A stretch of 64,000 bases of DNA from Arenibacter palladensis (GTDB taxonomy: Bacteria > Bacteroidota > Bacteroidia > Flavobacteriales > Flavobacteriaceae): contig NZ_FQUX01000005.1 in NCBI RefSeq assembly GCF_900129275.1, positions 1-64,000 on the forward strand. Direction: 5' to 3'. Positions within the stretch are counted from its first letter, which is position 1. Each line of letters opens with the position of its first letter. Under the pieces are notes generated by a model, which had not been told where the DNA came from, did no database searches, and was given only the letters and a program-made list of their open reading frames with translations. The position numbers were made by a program, and so were the translations under genes. This document shows, piece by piece, positions 8,975 through 17,928 of the stretch.

Positions 8975-9175
8975 ATGGCTATCTTAAAAGTTATCGAAGT
9001 ACTGGCAAATTCCAACAAAGGGTGGGAGGATGCTGCTAAAAACGCTGTGGAACAAGCTTCCAAAACCGTTAAGAATATTCGTTCCGTGTATATCAAAGAA
9101 CAAAGCGCAACGGTTAAGGACGGAAAACTAATCGATTATCGCGTAAATGTTAAGATCACTTTTGAAGTGAATTAA
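8975..9175 (+). CDS. Dodecin family flavin-binding protein
   Basis: At 66 residues this has the length and pattern of dodecin: MAILKVIEVLANSNKGWEDA, then VEQASKTVKNIRSVYIKEQS and a final beta strand VNVKITFEV. Dodecins form hollow 12-mers that store and buffer flavins. The aromatic residue in the NKGWEDA segment is the usual stacking tryptophan. It follows nfu and is closed by a strong terminator, so nfu and dodecin may be cotranscribed. Confidence 0.92.
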   Translation: MAILKVIEVLANSNKGWEDAAKNAVEQASKTVKNIRSVYIKEQSATVKDGKLIDYRVNVKITFEVN

Positions 9176-9197
9176 TATTATTCGCATTTCAATCAAT

Positions 9198-9223
9198 AAG
9201 CGCCGATAAAAGGCGCTTTTTTT
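9198..9223 (+). terminator. Rho-independent terminator after dodecin
   Basis: AAGCGCC (9198-9204) pairs with GGCGCTT (9212-9218) around a 7-base loop, followed by an uninterrupted T run to 9223. It starts 23 bases after the dodecin stop. Confidence 0.9.
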
Positions 9224-9307
9224 GTAGTATATTTTTCTAACCCCATCAAAACTGTAGACTCCAACAGTATTTGTCAGCAAGATTAACAATTGTTTAGTGT
9301 TTGGAAT

Positions 9308-9338
9308 TTGACAAGGAAATGGATTTTTTATTGTTTTG
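9308..9338 (+). promoter_or_regulatory. Candidate promoter of the mscS-like gene
   Basis: A TTG at 9308-9310 is followed after 20 bases by TTGTTTTG (9331-9338), a one-mismatch relative of TAnnTTTG, and the ATG comes 17 bases later. The terminator upstream means the gene needs its own promoter. Confidence 0.45.
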
Positions 9339-9355
9339 CAAAAAATTAAAATTAC

Positions 9356-10192
9356 ATGAATATATTGAACGACTACGAGGACAACATTACTAAAGCCCAG
9401 GAATGGGCATGGGAAATTTTGCCCGGATTGGTCACCTCCCTGGTTACAGCCGCACTTATTTTTGTAGTAGGCCTTTGGATTATAAGGTTAATCAACAGAA
9501 TGGTCAAGAAATTTTTTAGGAAGGCCGAATACGACCCTTCCTTAGAATCGTTCATGATGAGTTTTATCAGTATCGGCCTTAAAATAATGCTATTTGTACT
9601 GGTAATCACCCAACTAGGGGTGCAATCCTCCTCTTTGGTAGCCATTATTGGTGCCGCCGGTCTGGCCATTGGCTTGGCCCTACAGGGTTCCTTGGCCAAT
9701 TTTGCAGGTGGAGTACTTATCTTGGTATTTAAACCATTTAAGGTAGGTGATTTTATCTCGGCCCAAGGTGTAGATGGCACGGTTAAGGAAATTACCATTT
9801 TTACAACAAAAATAAGCACCTTTGGAAATCAGATCGCTATTGTTCCCAATGGCCAATTATCCAACAATAACATTATTAACTACAATGCCCAAAATACCCG
9901 TAGGGATAAAATAGCCGTAGGTATAGGATACAATTCCAATATTAAGCAGGCAAAGGATATATTGTTACAGATATGTGCCGAGAATGAGAACATTCTTAAG
10001 GATCCGGCCCCAGAAGTATACGTGGCCGAATTGGGAGATAGCTCCGTAAATCTTTCCTTGCGCTTTTGGGCCAAAAACGAAGTTTTCTGGGCGGCCCACT
10101 TCCATGTTATGGAAGAGCTAAAGAATAGGTTTGACGCCGCAGGAATAGAAATTCCATTCCCACAAAGGGTTATCCATCAACCCCAAGCCTAA
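9356..10192 (+). CDS. Small-conductance mechanosensitive channel (MscS family)
   Basis: This 278-residue inner-membrane channel releases solutes on osmotic downshift. Three membrane helices lie at about 24-46, 66-89 and 92-125. The pore helix has the classic Gly/Ala packing pattern (IIGAAGLAIGLALQGSLANF) leading to GGVLILVFKPFKVGDF, and the beta domain follows with IVPNGQLSNNNIINY. Length matches E. coli MscS closely. Its last four bases overlap the end of tsaB on the other strand, so the two genes converge without a terminator between them. Confidence 0.94.
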   Translation: MNILNDYEDNITKAQEWAWEILPGLVTSLVTAALIFVVGLWIIRLINRMVKKFFRKAEYDPSLESFMMSFISIGLKIMLFVLVITQLGVQSSSLVAIIGAAGLAIGLALQGSLANFAGGVLILVFKPFKVGDFISAQGVDGTVKEITIFTTKISTFGNQIAIVPNGQLSNNNIINYNAQNTRRDKIAVGIGYNSNIKQAKDILLQICAENENILKDPAPEVYVAELGDSSVNLSLRFWAKNEVFWAAHFHVMEELKNRFDAAGIEIPFPQRVIHQPQA

Positions 10193-10854
10193 GATTTTTT
10201 GGTGGGCAACATAAAGTCCTTTAAGTAATATGGTTCAAAGTAAGCGACATTCTCAAAATCGTTTGCTTTGAACTTTTTGTAGGACAATTCTCCCATCTCC
10301 TTAGCTGTAGGCAATGCCGTAAGGAAACTAAAATTTGGATGATCCAGCAGTTCCTGGCATTTTTCAGCGCCATCCCCAATTAGCAAAACGCTGCCTTTTT
10401 GTGCATACTCCTGGAAGCTATCCTTGTTTATAATTTCTGCCTTGGTCTCCCTAAAACGATTCCCCTGCGCGTCAAAAATTGCCGAGTATACTTCCATTCT
10501 CCTAGCGTCCAAAACCGGAATTATAAAATCGTAGTTTTTTTCATGTCCCTGCATTGCCAAACTTTCCAATGTGGAAACAGATATCAGCGGGAGATCTAAG
10601 GAAAAACAAAGTCCCTTGGCTGCCGAAACCCCTATACGCAGACCGGTATAGGACCCTGGGCCCTTACTCACGGCCACAGCGGATATGTCCTTAAAAGTTA
10701 AGGAAGCCCCTTTCAAAGCTTCCTCTATAAAAATGTGCAACTGTTCCGAATGCGAATAGTTTGGACTATTATCTTCCCTTAAGGAAATTATTTCCCCATT
10801 CCTTGCAATACTCACGGAACAATTCGTGGTTGCGGTCTCTAAATTTAATATCAT
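10189..10854 (-). CDS. tsaB: tRNA threonylcarbamoyladenosine biosynthesis protein TsaB
   Basis: TsaB is the partner of TsaD in making t6A on ANN-decoding tRNAs. The start at 10854 gives MILNLETATTNCSVSIA, the standard ASKHA-fold beginning; in-frame ATGs at 10860 and 10872 are possible but the farther one coincides with a likely -7 box. The signature SKGPGSYTGLRIGVSAAKGL is intact. From the chosen start the length is about 221 residues, normal for the short Bacteroidota form. It lies just after the tolC-like gene on the same strand and may be partly cotranscribed with it. Confidence 0.93.
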   Translation of the reverse strand: MILNLETATTNCSVSIARNGEIISLREDNSPNYSHSEQLHIFIEEALKGASLTFKDISAVAVSKGPGSYTGLRIGVSAAKGLCFSLDLPLISVSTLESLAMQGHEKNYDFIIPVLDARRMEVYSAIFDAQGNRFRETKAEIINKDSFQEYAQKGSVLLIGDGAEKCQELLDHPNFSFLTALPTAKEMGELSYKKFKANDFENVAYFEPYYLKDFMLPTKKS

Positions 10855-10869
10855 AGTCATAATAGACCG

Positions 10870-10877
10870 CAAATATA
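10870..10877 (-). promoter_or_regulatory. Candidate -7 box for tsaB
   Basis: On the minus strand this reads TATATTTG, an exact TAnnTTTG match lying between the tolC-like stop and the tsaB start. It would give tsaB a transcript separate from the exporter operon and argues for a start at 10860 or 10854. Confidence 0.4.
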
Positions 10878-10879
10878 GC

Positions 10880-12220
10880 TTAATCCAATGTTATAGGTAA
10901 ACCAAAGTAAAATTCCAGAACCTTTAATCTAAATATATAGTCATATTTTGTTCTTATTAATTCGGCCTCCGCGTTATCTACCCTGGATTGTGACTGACTA
11001 AAATCGAAGGCATTCATTAGGCCAACATCGAATCTTTCTTTGGAATAATTATAGGCCAACCGGCGTGCATCCAAGGTTTTTTGGGCAGCTTCATAGGCTT
11101 TGGAAAAACTCTTAACATCTACATAGGCCTGATTGATATTGGATTCCAAATCCAATTTATCCTGTTCCAACTGCAAACGTGACCTGTCTACCCCAATTTT
11201 GGCCCTTTTAATATTATTATTAACGCTAAACCCATTAAACACCGGAATATTCAACTGCAGGCCGTAGGCAATACCATCTGTTAAATACAACTGGTCTGTA
11301 AAAGCGATCCTATCAAAGGTTAAAGGATCCCTAAACTCACTTGAATAACGTGTACCATAATTAAAGAAAGCCCCTAAAGTTGGGTAAACCGCCCCTTTGG
11401 CAATTTGCAAGTCCTTTTGTGCCAACTCCACGTTGGACATGGAGAATTTAATATCATTCCTAAAAGTAAGGGCCTTGTCGAAAATAGTTTTGGGAGAATT
11501 GTCCAATATGTTGGAGGGAGGAATATCGAATTCCTCATCGGCAATATCAAAATTTTCGTAGTCCCTGATTTGAAGGAGTTGTGCCAAGCTTATCCTGGAG
11601 ATCAACACTTGATTCTCTCCATTTACAATTTGCTGCTCCTGATTGGCCGCAGTAGCCTCTATTTCCAATAAATCGCCACTAGGAACTACCCCAGCTTCCA
11701 CCAATTCCTTGGTCCTTACCAGATCCTGTTCCGTTACGGCATATTGTGCCCTAAAAACCTTAAGCGACTCCTTATTGGACAAAACCTGTAGATAGGCATT
11801 GGCCACCGCAAGCATAATATCGTCCTTTAAGTCATCCAATCTATACTGATTTGCCAAGGCGTTCAATTTTGCCCTGTTCAACCTATGGATATTCCTGAGT
11901 CCGTCAAATAAATTTACCGAGGAACTGAAGCCCCCTGATGCCGTTGTTACGGTACCCGTAACCTGTTGGTTCCTGGATTGATCCAGAACGAGCCCCGAAT
12001 TACCTGAGAGACTGGCATTTGCATTAAAATTGGGCAACATATCACCTATGGCATCGGACTTATCTATTTTGGCATTTTCAAGATCGAGTTCAAACTGCTC
12101 TATGGTCAAGTTGTTCTCCACGGCATAATAGACACATTCTTCCAAGGTCCATTTTTTTTCTTGGGCAGAAAGCAGGCCACAACAGAAAATAAACAACCCT
12201 ATAATTATTCTAATTCTCAT
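10880..12220 (-). CDS. TolC-like outer membrane efflux protein
   Basis: The 446-residue protein has a signal peptide (GLFIFCCGLLSAQ) and two TolC/OEP repeats of long periplasmic helices with short barrel segments, beginning with WTLEECVYYAVENNLTI. It forms the outer membrane channel of a three-part exporter. It is the last gene of the exporter operon, 42 bases after the adaptor, which names its partners: the MacA-like adaptors and MacB-like permeases upstream. No truncation is visible. The exported substrate cannot be told from sequence. Confidence 0.93.
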   Translation of the reverse strand: MRIRIIIGLFIFCCGLLSAQEKKWTLEECVYYAVENNLTIEQFELDLENAKIDKSDAIGDMLPNFNANASLSGNSGLVLDQSRNQQVTGTVTTASGGFSSSVNLFDGLRNIHRLNRAKLNALANQYRLDDLKDDIMLAVANAYLQVLSNKESLKVFRAQYAVTEQDLVRTKELVEAGVVPSGDLLEIEATAANQEQQIVNGENQVLISRISLAQLLQIRDYENFDIADEEFDIPPSNILDNSPKTIFDKALTFRNDIKFSMSNVELAQKDLQIAKGAVYPTLGAFFNYGTRYSSEFRDPLTFDRIAFTDQLYLTDGIAYGLQLNIPVFNGFSVNNNIKRAKIGVDRSRLQLEQDKLDLESNINQAYVDVKSFSKAYEAAQKTLDARRLAYNYSKERFDVGLMNAFDFSQSQSRVDNAEAELIRTKYDYIFRLKVLEFYFGLPITLD

Positions 12221-12262
12221 GTTTTGATTGTTTTTTGATTGATTTTTTGATTGATATTCCCC

Positions 12263-13411
12263 TTAATTTTCTTCCCCTTCTTCACCATCCTCTTCGGTAC
12301 CTTTCTTGATAGGTTCAGTTTTATTCCAAACCTTCACCCTATCATCTTCGGTAATGCCCGAAACTATTTCCACATTTACCCCATCCGAAATTCCTATCTC
12401 TACATTCTTTCTTTCAAACTTTTGCTCTTCCAGAGTACCTACGGCAACTTCAACAAAAGGTTTATCCGTTATTTTGTCAAATTGCAAAAGTGCCTCTGGT
12501 ATCACCATTACGCTATCTTTCTTTTCCAGCACCAGGGAGGCATTGGCACTATATCCCGCACGGATCAAAAAGTCGTCCTCCACGGTTACATCGCCCTCTA
12601 TCTTAAACTGTACGGCTCCGGATTCCTCCACACCCTTAGGGGCAATAAACCTAAGCTTGGCATCAAACTTTTTGTCGTTAATGGCACCCAAACTAATCTC
12701 TAGGGGCATTCCCAACTCCAATTTTCCTACCTCGCCCTCATCCACTTTCCCTTCAAAAATCATGATGCTCAAATCGGCTATTGTGGCTATAGTGGTACCA
12801 TCATTAAAATTGTTACTCTGAATTACCTGATCTCCTTCCTTAACGGGAATCTCAAGGACGGTCCCGGAAACAGTGGCCCGAATATTAGTATTGGCAGTGG
12901 CACTGCCACCAGCCGACCCATCACGGATAATCTGGTAATCCGACCTTGCATTGTCTAGCTCCAATTTTGCCTGATCATATCGCAACTGTTGTGTATTAAA
13001 ATCCTGGGAAGAGATAACTCCCTTATCAAATATGGCTTTGTTCCGGTCATATTCAACCTTGGTATTGTTCAATGCTATTTCTGCATTTTTTACCCGACCC
13101 CTTGCCTGGTTCAAGGATTGTTCATTGGGAACCACCTTGATTTTTGCAATTAGATCGCCGGCATTTACCTTGACCCCCTCTTGCAAAAAGATTTCATCTA
13201 TAATTCCCGAAATCTGAGGTTTTATCTCAACCTCATCTTCCGGCACTACCTTTCCCGTTGCCACAGATTTCTTCTGAATATTGGCTATAAATGGATTTTT
13301 TGTCTCGTAGGTAATGGCCGATTTGCTATTGGACTTTATAAAAAAGGCAGCCGCCCAAAGAGCTCCCAGAACCAAAATCCCTATTAGCACATATTTTACA
13401 ATCTTGTTCAT
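12263..13411 (-). CDS. MacA-like periplasmic adaptor (second copy)
   Basis: The 382-residue membrane-fusion protein has an N-terminal membrane anchor (about 6-25), a lipoyl/barrel-sandwich domain (KPQISGIIDEIFLQEGVKVN), a coiled-coil hairpin (about 100-165) and beta-barrel parts ending in an acidic tail. It links inner-membrane permeases with the TolC-like channel. It is clearly a paralogue of the adaptor at 16731-17843: both share AGDLIAKIKVVPN-like, FDKGVIS, IRATVSG, SNNFN.GTT, FEGKVDE.EVGK, IAPKG and FVE.A.G segments in the same order. The pairing of adaptor after two permeases is the same in both copies. Confidence 0.92.
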   Translation of the reverse strand: MNKIVKYVLIGILVLGALWAAAFFIKSNSKSAITYETKNPFIANIQKKSVATGKVVPEDEVEIKPQISGIIDEIFLQEGVKVNAGDLIAKIKVVPNEQSLNQARGRVKNAEIALNNTKVEYDRNKAIFDKGVISSQDFNTQQLRYDQAKLELDNARSDYQIIRDGSAGGSATANTNIRATVSGTVLEIPVKEGDQVIQSNNFNDGTTIATIADLSIMIFEGKVDEGEVGKLELGMPLEISLGAINDKKFDAKLRFIAPKGVEESGAVQFKIEGDVTVEDDFLIRAGYSANASLVLEKKDSVMVIPEALLQFDKITDKPFVEVAVGTLEEQKFERKNVEIGISDGVNVEIVSGITEDDRVKVWNKTEPIKKGTEEDGEEGEEN

Positions 13412-13442
13412 TTTACTTAATATTTGTTAGTATTGGTTTGTT

Positions 13443-14705
13443 TTATTCTTCTCTTAATGCATCTATAGGTTTTATACTTACGGCACGTTGGGCGGGTATC
13501 AACCCTATCAAAGTACCTAGGACCACCATTATTGCCAAGGCGCCCAAAACATAGGGAATGGGCACAGTTGGATTGGAATAGGGGAAATCAATGTCCTTGG
13601 TCAACTTATTGATCAGACTCAGTACCCCGGCCCCAAGAATTATTCCCATAATTCCGGCAAGCATGGTTAGAAACACCGATTCTAGGATAATAAGCGACCT
13701 CACTTCCTTGGGCGTGGCGCCCAAGGCCCGCCTTACTCCCAATTCTTTGGTTCTTTCCTTGACCGAGATCAACAAAATATTCCCGATACCTATAACCCCC
13801 GCTAAAATAGTGGCAATTCCGACCACCAAGGACATAAAGGTCAGACCCTTGGCAAAGCCAACAATTCTATTGAATATTTCCCCTAGGTTAAACGAACCAA
13901 TGGCACGCTCATCCCTGGGGTTTACGTTGTGAATACTCTTAAGCACCGCCTTTACGTTTTCCTCCACCTTTATTACATCGGCATCATCATAGGCTGCGAT
14001 AGCGAACCATCCCACATTTTCACCTGTATTGTATAATTTTTTGAAGGTCGTAAAGGGTATATAAATATCTGAATCACTTTCAAATCCACCTCCCGGCGTA
14101 TACTTGTGCACTCCAACCACCTGGAAAAACACATTGTCTATTCTAACATATCCCCCAATAGGATTCTCATCACTTTCAAACAACTCCTTTTGGGTGCGCT
14201 CCCCAATGACACAGACTTTTCTGGCACCCTCTATGTCCTCATCATTTATAAATCTGCCTCCGTCATAAATTTTCTTAGTAGCGATTTTTGTAGAAATGGG
14301 GTAATCGCCATAAACCGCATAATTCCCGGACTTACCGCTTCTGATAGTCTGGGCCGGGCTACCCCCAAAAATACCCTTTACATTTCTTGGAGCAATATAT
14401 TGAATCTCGGGGATCCTATTTTTCAACAAGACCCCATCACTTAACTTAAGCTGTAACTGTCTTCCTGTTTTAAACCCTTTATAGGGCATGCTGGTGCTCT
14501 GTGCCCAAGTGAACATACTGTTCATGGCCACATTTTGAAACTGTTTTTCAAACCCATTGTCCAAGCCTTTGGCGGCCCCAGACAATACGATATAAATCAA
14601 AATGCCCCATAATACTCCAATGACGGTAATAATGGTCCTGGTCCTATTCTTACCAATAGAACCAAAAATCTCCTGCCATGTATTGCTGTCAAATAAAAAT
14701 CGCAT
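13443..14705 (-). CDS. MacB/FtsX-type ABC transporter permease (copy B2)
   Basis: The 420-residue permease has one N-terminal membrane helix (about 20-45), a large periplasmic MacB_PCD domain, and three C-terminal helices of the FtsX domain with the stretch VKERTKELGVRRALGATP. Its closing sequence PAQRAVSIKPIDALREE is family-typical. It is a mechanotransmission-type permease without its own ATPase domain, so it needs the separate ATPase. It is most like the permease at 17929-19188: both have a YKG[FL].[TK]GR run and the sequence YGDYP in the periplasmic domain. It is separated by one base from the preceding permease, implying translational coupling. Confidence 0.92.
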   Translation of the reverse strand: MRFLFDSNTWQEIFGSIGKNRTRTIITVIGVLWGILIYIVLSGAAKGLDNGFEKQFQNVAMNSMFTWAQSTSMPYKGFKTGRQLQLKLSDGVLLKNRIPEIQYIAPRNVKGIFGGSPAQTIRSGKSGNYAVYGDYPISTKIATKKIYDGGRFINDEDIEGARKVCVIGERTQKELFESDENPIGGYVRIDNVFFQVVGVHKYTPGGGFESDSDIYIPFTTFKKLYNTGENVGWFAIAAYDDADVIKVEENVKAVLKSIHNVNPRDERAIGSFNLGEIFNRIVGFAKGLTFMSLVVGIATILAGVIGIGNILLISVKERTKELGVRRALGATPKEVRSLIILESVFLTMLAGIMGIILGAGVLSLINKLTKDIDFPYSNPTVPIPYVLGALAIMVVLGTLIGLIPAQRAVSIKPIDALREE

Positions 14706-14706
14706 A

Positions 14707-15936
14707 TTATTCGTCTCTTAAGGCTTCTATTGGTTTTATATCCGCTGCCCTCTTGGCCGGAATATACCCTGCAATGGCACCAAACAGTATCAATACCAAA
14801 GTTGCACTAATCGCCATTGTAATATCTATATAGGGATTGGTTATGAAGTAGTCCTTCAATTTTTCACCCAATGAATTCAAAATAAAAACACCCAAAAGCA
14901 TCCCAAAGAATCCTGAAATGGTAGTAATAAAAACCGATTCCAATAGGATAGAACCTATGACCGACTTGGGCGTGGCGCCGAGGGCTTTCCTAATCCCAAG
15001 TTCCTTGGTGCGTTCCTTGACCACAAAAACCATAATATTGCTGATCCCTATTATGCCCGCTATTATGGTTCCAAAGGCCACAAAGGCCACTATAATCTGC
15101 AGGACCCTTGCAAATTGCTGGTTTTGCTTCAATTGGTCCGCCACGTTCCTAATAAAGACTCCGTTCTGGTCATCCGGACTTATATATTTCTTTTCCTTAA
15201 AAAAACGATTCAGGCTCAAATCAAGAGCCATGGCCCCGGCGTAACCTATCTCTGGTTTAAAGGCCACAATTATCTGGTCTACTTTATCATTATTTTTCTC
15301 AATGAGCTGTCTCGTTGTATAGGGCATATAGATTAAACGTTCCTCATTATCCCCTCCGTCATCCTGAAAAACTCCGATGACCATAAAGGCACTCCCTGCC
15401 ACATCTATGTATTCGCCTAGGGAATTTTTATTACCAAATAGATCATTTTCTACCAGCCTACCGATGACAACATATTTGGTTTTATTCTTAATATCTTCTT
15501 CATTTATATAACGCCCTTTCATCATAATGGTCTTTTCGGCATATTGATGTGCCGGTCCGACTGCCCTAGTAGTATAGTTATTGGATTCATTCTTGTATTT
15601 GACCAAACCCCCTCTGGAAATTCTTGGGGTGCTATATTCAACGAACATGGAAAAATTTTTGTTGATGTCCGCCAAATCACTATTATCAAACTCAATACTC
15701 CTGTTGGATTTATAGCCTTTATATGGTATTGTGGTCCTCCCTGGGAATACATAAAGTACATTGGTGGCATCATCCCCAAAAAACTCATTGAAGGTGTTCA
15801 CCAGGCCATTTCCCATTCCAAATAGAACAACGAAAATGAGAATGCCCAAGGCCACGGTAAACCCGGAGAGAAAGGTCCTGAGTTTATTCTTGTGAATAGT
15901 TTCAAATATTTCCTTCCAATTATCCCTACTAAACAT
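14707..15936 (-). CDS. MacB/FtsX-type ABC transporter permease (copy A2)
   Basis: The 409-residue permease has the same plan as its neighbours: one N-terminal helix, a periplasmic domain of about 230 residues and three C-terminal helices, with VKERTKELGIRKALGATP and PAKRAADIKPIEALRDE. It overlaps the end of the ATPase gene by eight bases and is followed by its sister permease after one base. It best resembles the permease at 19217-20464, which also begins W[KQ]EIF..I.KNKLRT. Two unlike permeases encoded side by side suggest a heterodimer in the membrane, which is inference. Confidence 0.92.
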   Translation of the reverse strand: MFSRDNWKEIFETIHKNKLRTFLSGFTVALGILIFVVLFGMGNGLVNTFNEFFGDDATNVLYVFPGRTTIPYKGYKSNRSIEFDNSDLADINKNFSMFVEYSTPRISRGGLVKYKNESNNYTTRAVGPAHQYAEKTIMMKGRYINEEDIKNKTKYVVIGRLVENDLFGNKNSLGEYIDVAGSAFMVIGVFQDDGGDNEERLIYMPYTTRQLIEKNNDKVDQIIVAFKPEIGYAGAMALDLSLNRFFKEKKYISPDDQNGVFIRNVADQLKQNQQFARVLQIIVAFVAFGTIIAGIIGISNIMVFVVKERTKELGIRKALGATPKSVIGSILLESVFITTISGFFGMLLGVFILNSLGEKLKDYFITNPYIDITMAISATLVLILFGAIAGYIPAKRAADIKPIEALRDE

Positions 15937-16630
15937 ATTGGGAGGCCCTAACCTGGGTTATTTTTTTATCTTCAACAATAACCCCATCCTTTAAATGTAC
16001 AATTCTCTTGCACATGTCCGCAATATCAGGCTCATGCGTAACTATCAGTATAGTGTTGCCGGCATCGTTTATTTTTTGAATAAGGTCCATGACCTCGTAT
16101 GAAGTTGTACTGTCCAAGGCACCCGTAGGCTCATCTGCCAACAATACTTTGGGTTCGGCCGCCATGGCCCGTGCAATGGCTACCCTTTGCTTTTGTCCAC
16201 CGGACAATTCACTTGGCAAATGGTCCGCCCATTCCCGTAAACCCACTTGTTCCAAGTACTTCAAGGCCTTTTCCTGTCTTTCCTTTCTGCCCACTTTTTG
16301 GTAATAAAGGGGAAGTGCCACATTTTCCATGGCGCTTTTGTAATTGATCAAATTAAAGGACTGGAAAACAAAACCCAAAAACTTGTTCCTGTATTGTGCG
16401 GCTTTGGTCTCATTTAGGTCTTTAATAGGCACCCCGTCCAAGGTGTAGGATCCTTCATCCAATACGTCCAACATACCAAGTATATTAAGCAGGGTGGACT
16501 TACCAGAACCAGAAGACCCCATTATGGCCACAAGCTCCCCTTCCTCAACAGAAAAATTAATACCTTTTAACACATGTAGGGAATTGCTTCCCATTTTATA
16601 GGATTTATGAAGATCTTTAATTTCTATCAT
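15929..16630 (-). CDS. MacB/LolD-type ABC transporter ATPase
   Basis: The 233-residue ATPase has Walker A GSSGSGKS (38-45), the Q-loop in VFQSFN, signature LSGGQKQR (142-149), Walker B VLLADEPTGALD (Glu167) and the switch His199. This is the only ATPase among eight exporter genes, although two full sets of permeases and adaptors flank it. It probably drives both permease pairs, or the upstream pair uses an ATPase encoded elsewhere. It overlaps the following permease gene and sits 100 bases after the first adaptor. Confidence 0.95.
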   Translation of the reverse strand: MIEIKDLHKSYKMGSNSLHVLKGINFSVEEGELVAIMGSSGSGKSTLLNILGMLDVLDEGSYTLDGVPIKDLNETKAAQYRNKFLGFVFQSFNLINYKSAMENVALPLYYQKVGRKERQEKALKYLEQVGLREWADHLPSELSGGQKQRVAIARAMAAEPKVLLADEPTGALDSTTSYEVMDLIQKINDAGNTILIVTHEPDIADMCKRIVHLKDGVIVEDKKITQVRASQYV

Positions 16631-16730
16631 GATTTAATGGATTAGGTGAGCATGTATGAAAATACGAATATAAGACCTACTATCACTAGAGTCGTTACAA
16701 TAGTCCGTGTTAAAGCTTTGTTAAAAAAGC

Positions 16731-17843
16731 CTAGGCCCCAACCGTTGCAGGTTTTATTTCGTTCCATACTTTTATTTCATCGTCTGGTTTTATTCCCTGT
16801 AGAATTTGGATATAGATTCCATCACTTACCCCCAATTGAATTTCCCTACGTTCAAATTTTTGACTCCCTGTAGCAATTTCCACAAAGGGTTTTTTGGTAT
16901 CCGGATCAAATTGGATCAAGGCTTCCTTCACCGCCAGAACACTATCTGCCTTGGCCAATATAATTGAAGCATTGGCACTCAGGCCTGCCCTTATAAAAAC
17001 CGAATCCCGCTTCTTCAAGGTACCTTTTATCTCGAACTGTATGGCTCCGTTTTCCACTTTCCCCTTGGGTGCTATATAATCCAGGACAGCATCGAACACC
17101 TTGTTCTCTATGGCCCCCACGGTAATTTCCAAAGGTAGATCCTCCTTAATTTTACCTACTTCCGATTCGTCTACCTTGCCTTCAAAAATCATCTTATCTA
17201 CATCAGCAATGGCTGCAATGGTAGTACCTTCATTAAAATTATTGGATTCTATAACCTGATTACCAACTTCCACCGGCACTTCCAGCACCATTCCGCTCAC
17301 CGTTGCACGTATCAGGGTATTTGCCTCGTTCCCATAACCTTTGGTTGTTCCGGTCTTAACGATATCGAAGCGTTTGTTGGCCGCAACATAGGATTGCTTG
17401 GCCTGGTCATAGGCAACTTCCGCCTTTTCCAGATCCACTCTGGAAATTACCCCTTTATCGAACAAGGTTTTTTGCCTTTCCAAGTTACGCTTTTGGTCAT
17501 CCAGGGAAATCTTGGCCTCTTCTATGGTATTCTTGGCCTCGTTTAATGAAGATAGATTGGGTACCACCTTTATCTTGGCGATAAGATCACCCGATTTAAC
17601 ATAATCTCCCCCTTCAACAAAAACCTCCTCTATAACGCCTGAAATATTTGGTTTGATCAACACCTCTTCCAAAGGCAGTATACTGCCCGTAGCCACAGTT
17701 TTCTTTATTATGGTCTGTGTGGAAGGCTTTTCCGTTGCATATACCACCGGATCTTCGGCATTCTTTTTATATAGGTAATACAAGGCGCCGGCACAACTAA
17801 AAACGATAAATATTAAAATTATAACGGTAATCGACTTTTTCAT
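16731..17843 (-). CDS. MacA-like periplasmic adaptor (first copy)
   Basis: The 370-residue adaptor has an N-terminal anchor (VIILIFIVFSCAGALYYLY), a lipoyl domain (KPNISGVIEEVFVEGG), a coiled-coil hairpin and beta-barrel domains. It is paralogous along its whole length to the adaptor at 12263-13411. It follows the first pair of permeases and precedes the ATPase. The Cys in its anchor (about residue 17) is within the membrane segment and is not a convincing lipobox. Function as exporter adaptor is secure; the cargo is unknown. Confidence 0.92.
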   Translation of the reverse strand: MKKSITVIILIFIVFSCAGALYYLYKKNAEDPVVYATEKPSTQTIIKKTVATGSILPLEEVLIKPNISGVIEEVFVEGGDYVKSGDLIAKIKVVPNLSSLNEAKNTIEEAKISLDDQKRNLERQKTLFDKGVISRVDLEKAEVAYDQAKQSYVAANKRFDIVKTGTTKGYGNEANTLIRATVSGMVLEVPVEVGNQVIESNNFNEGTTIAAIADVDKMIFEGKVDESEVGKIKEDLPLEITVGAIENKVFDAVLDYIAPKGKVENGAIQFEIKGTLKKRDSVFIRAGLSANASIILAKADSVLAVKEALIQFDPDTKKPFVEIATGSQKFERREIQLGVSDGIYIQILQGIKPDDEIKVWNEIKPATVGA

Positions 17844-17928
17844 GTTTTTGATTTTTTTTGATTGATTGATTCCTACTTATGTTGTTTTTCTTAGTTTAAA
17901 ATTTTACAGCTTAGTCACAATGATACGG

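Noticed and set aside
15929-16630. Complex with LolCDE lipoprotein export
   Set aside because: The adjacent adaptors and TolC-like channel show an outward tripartite exporter; LolCDE has neither.
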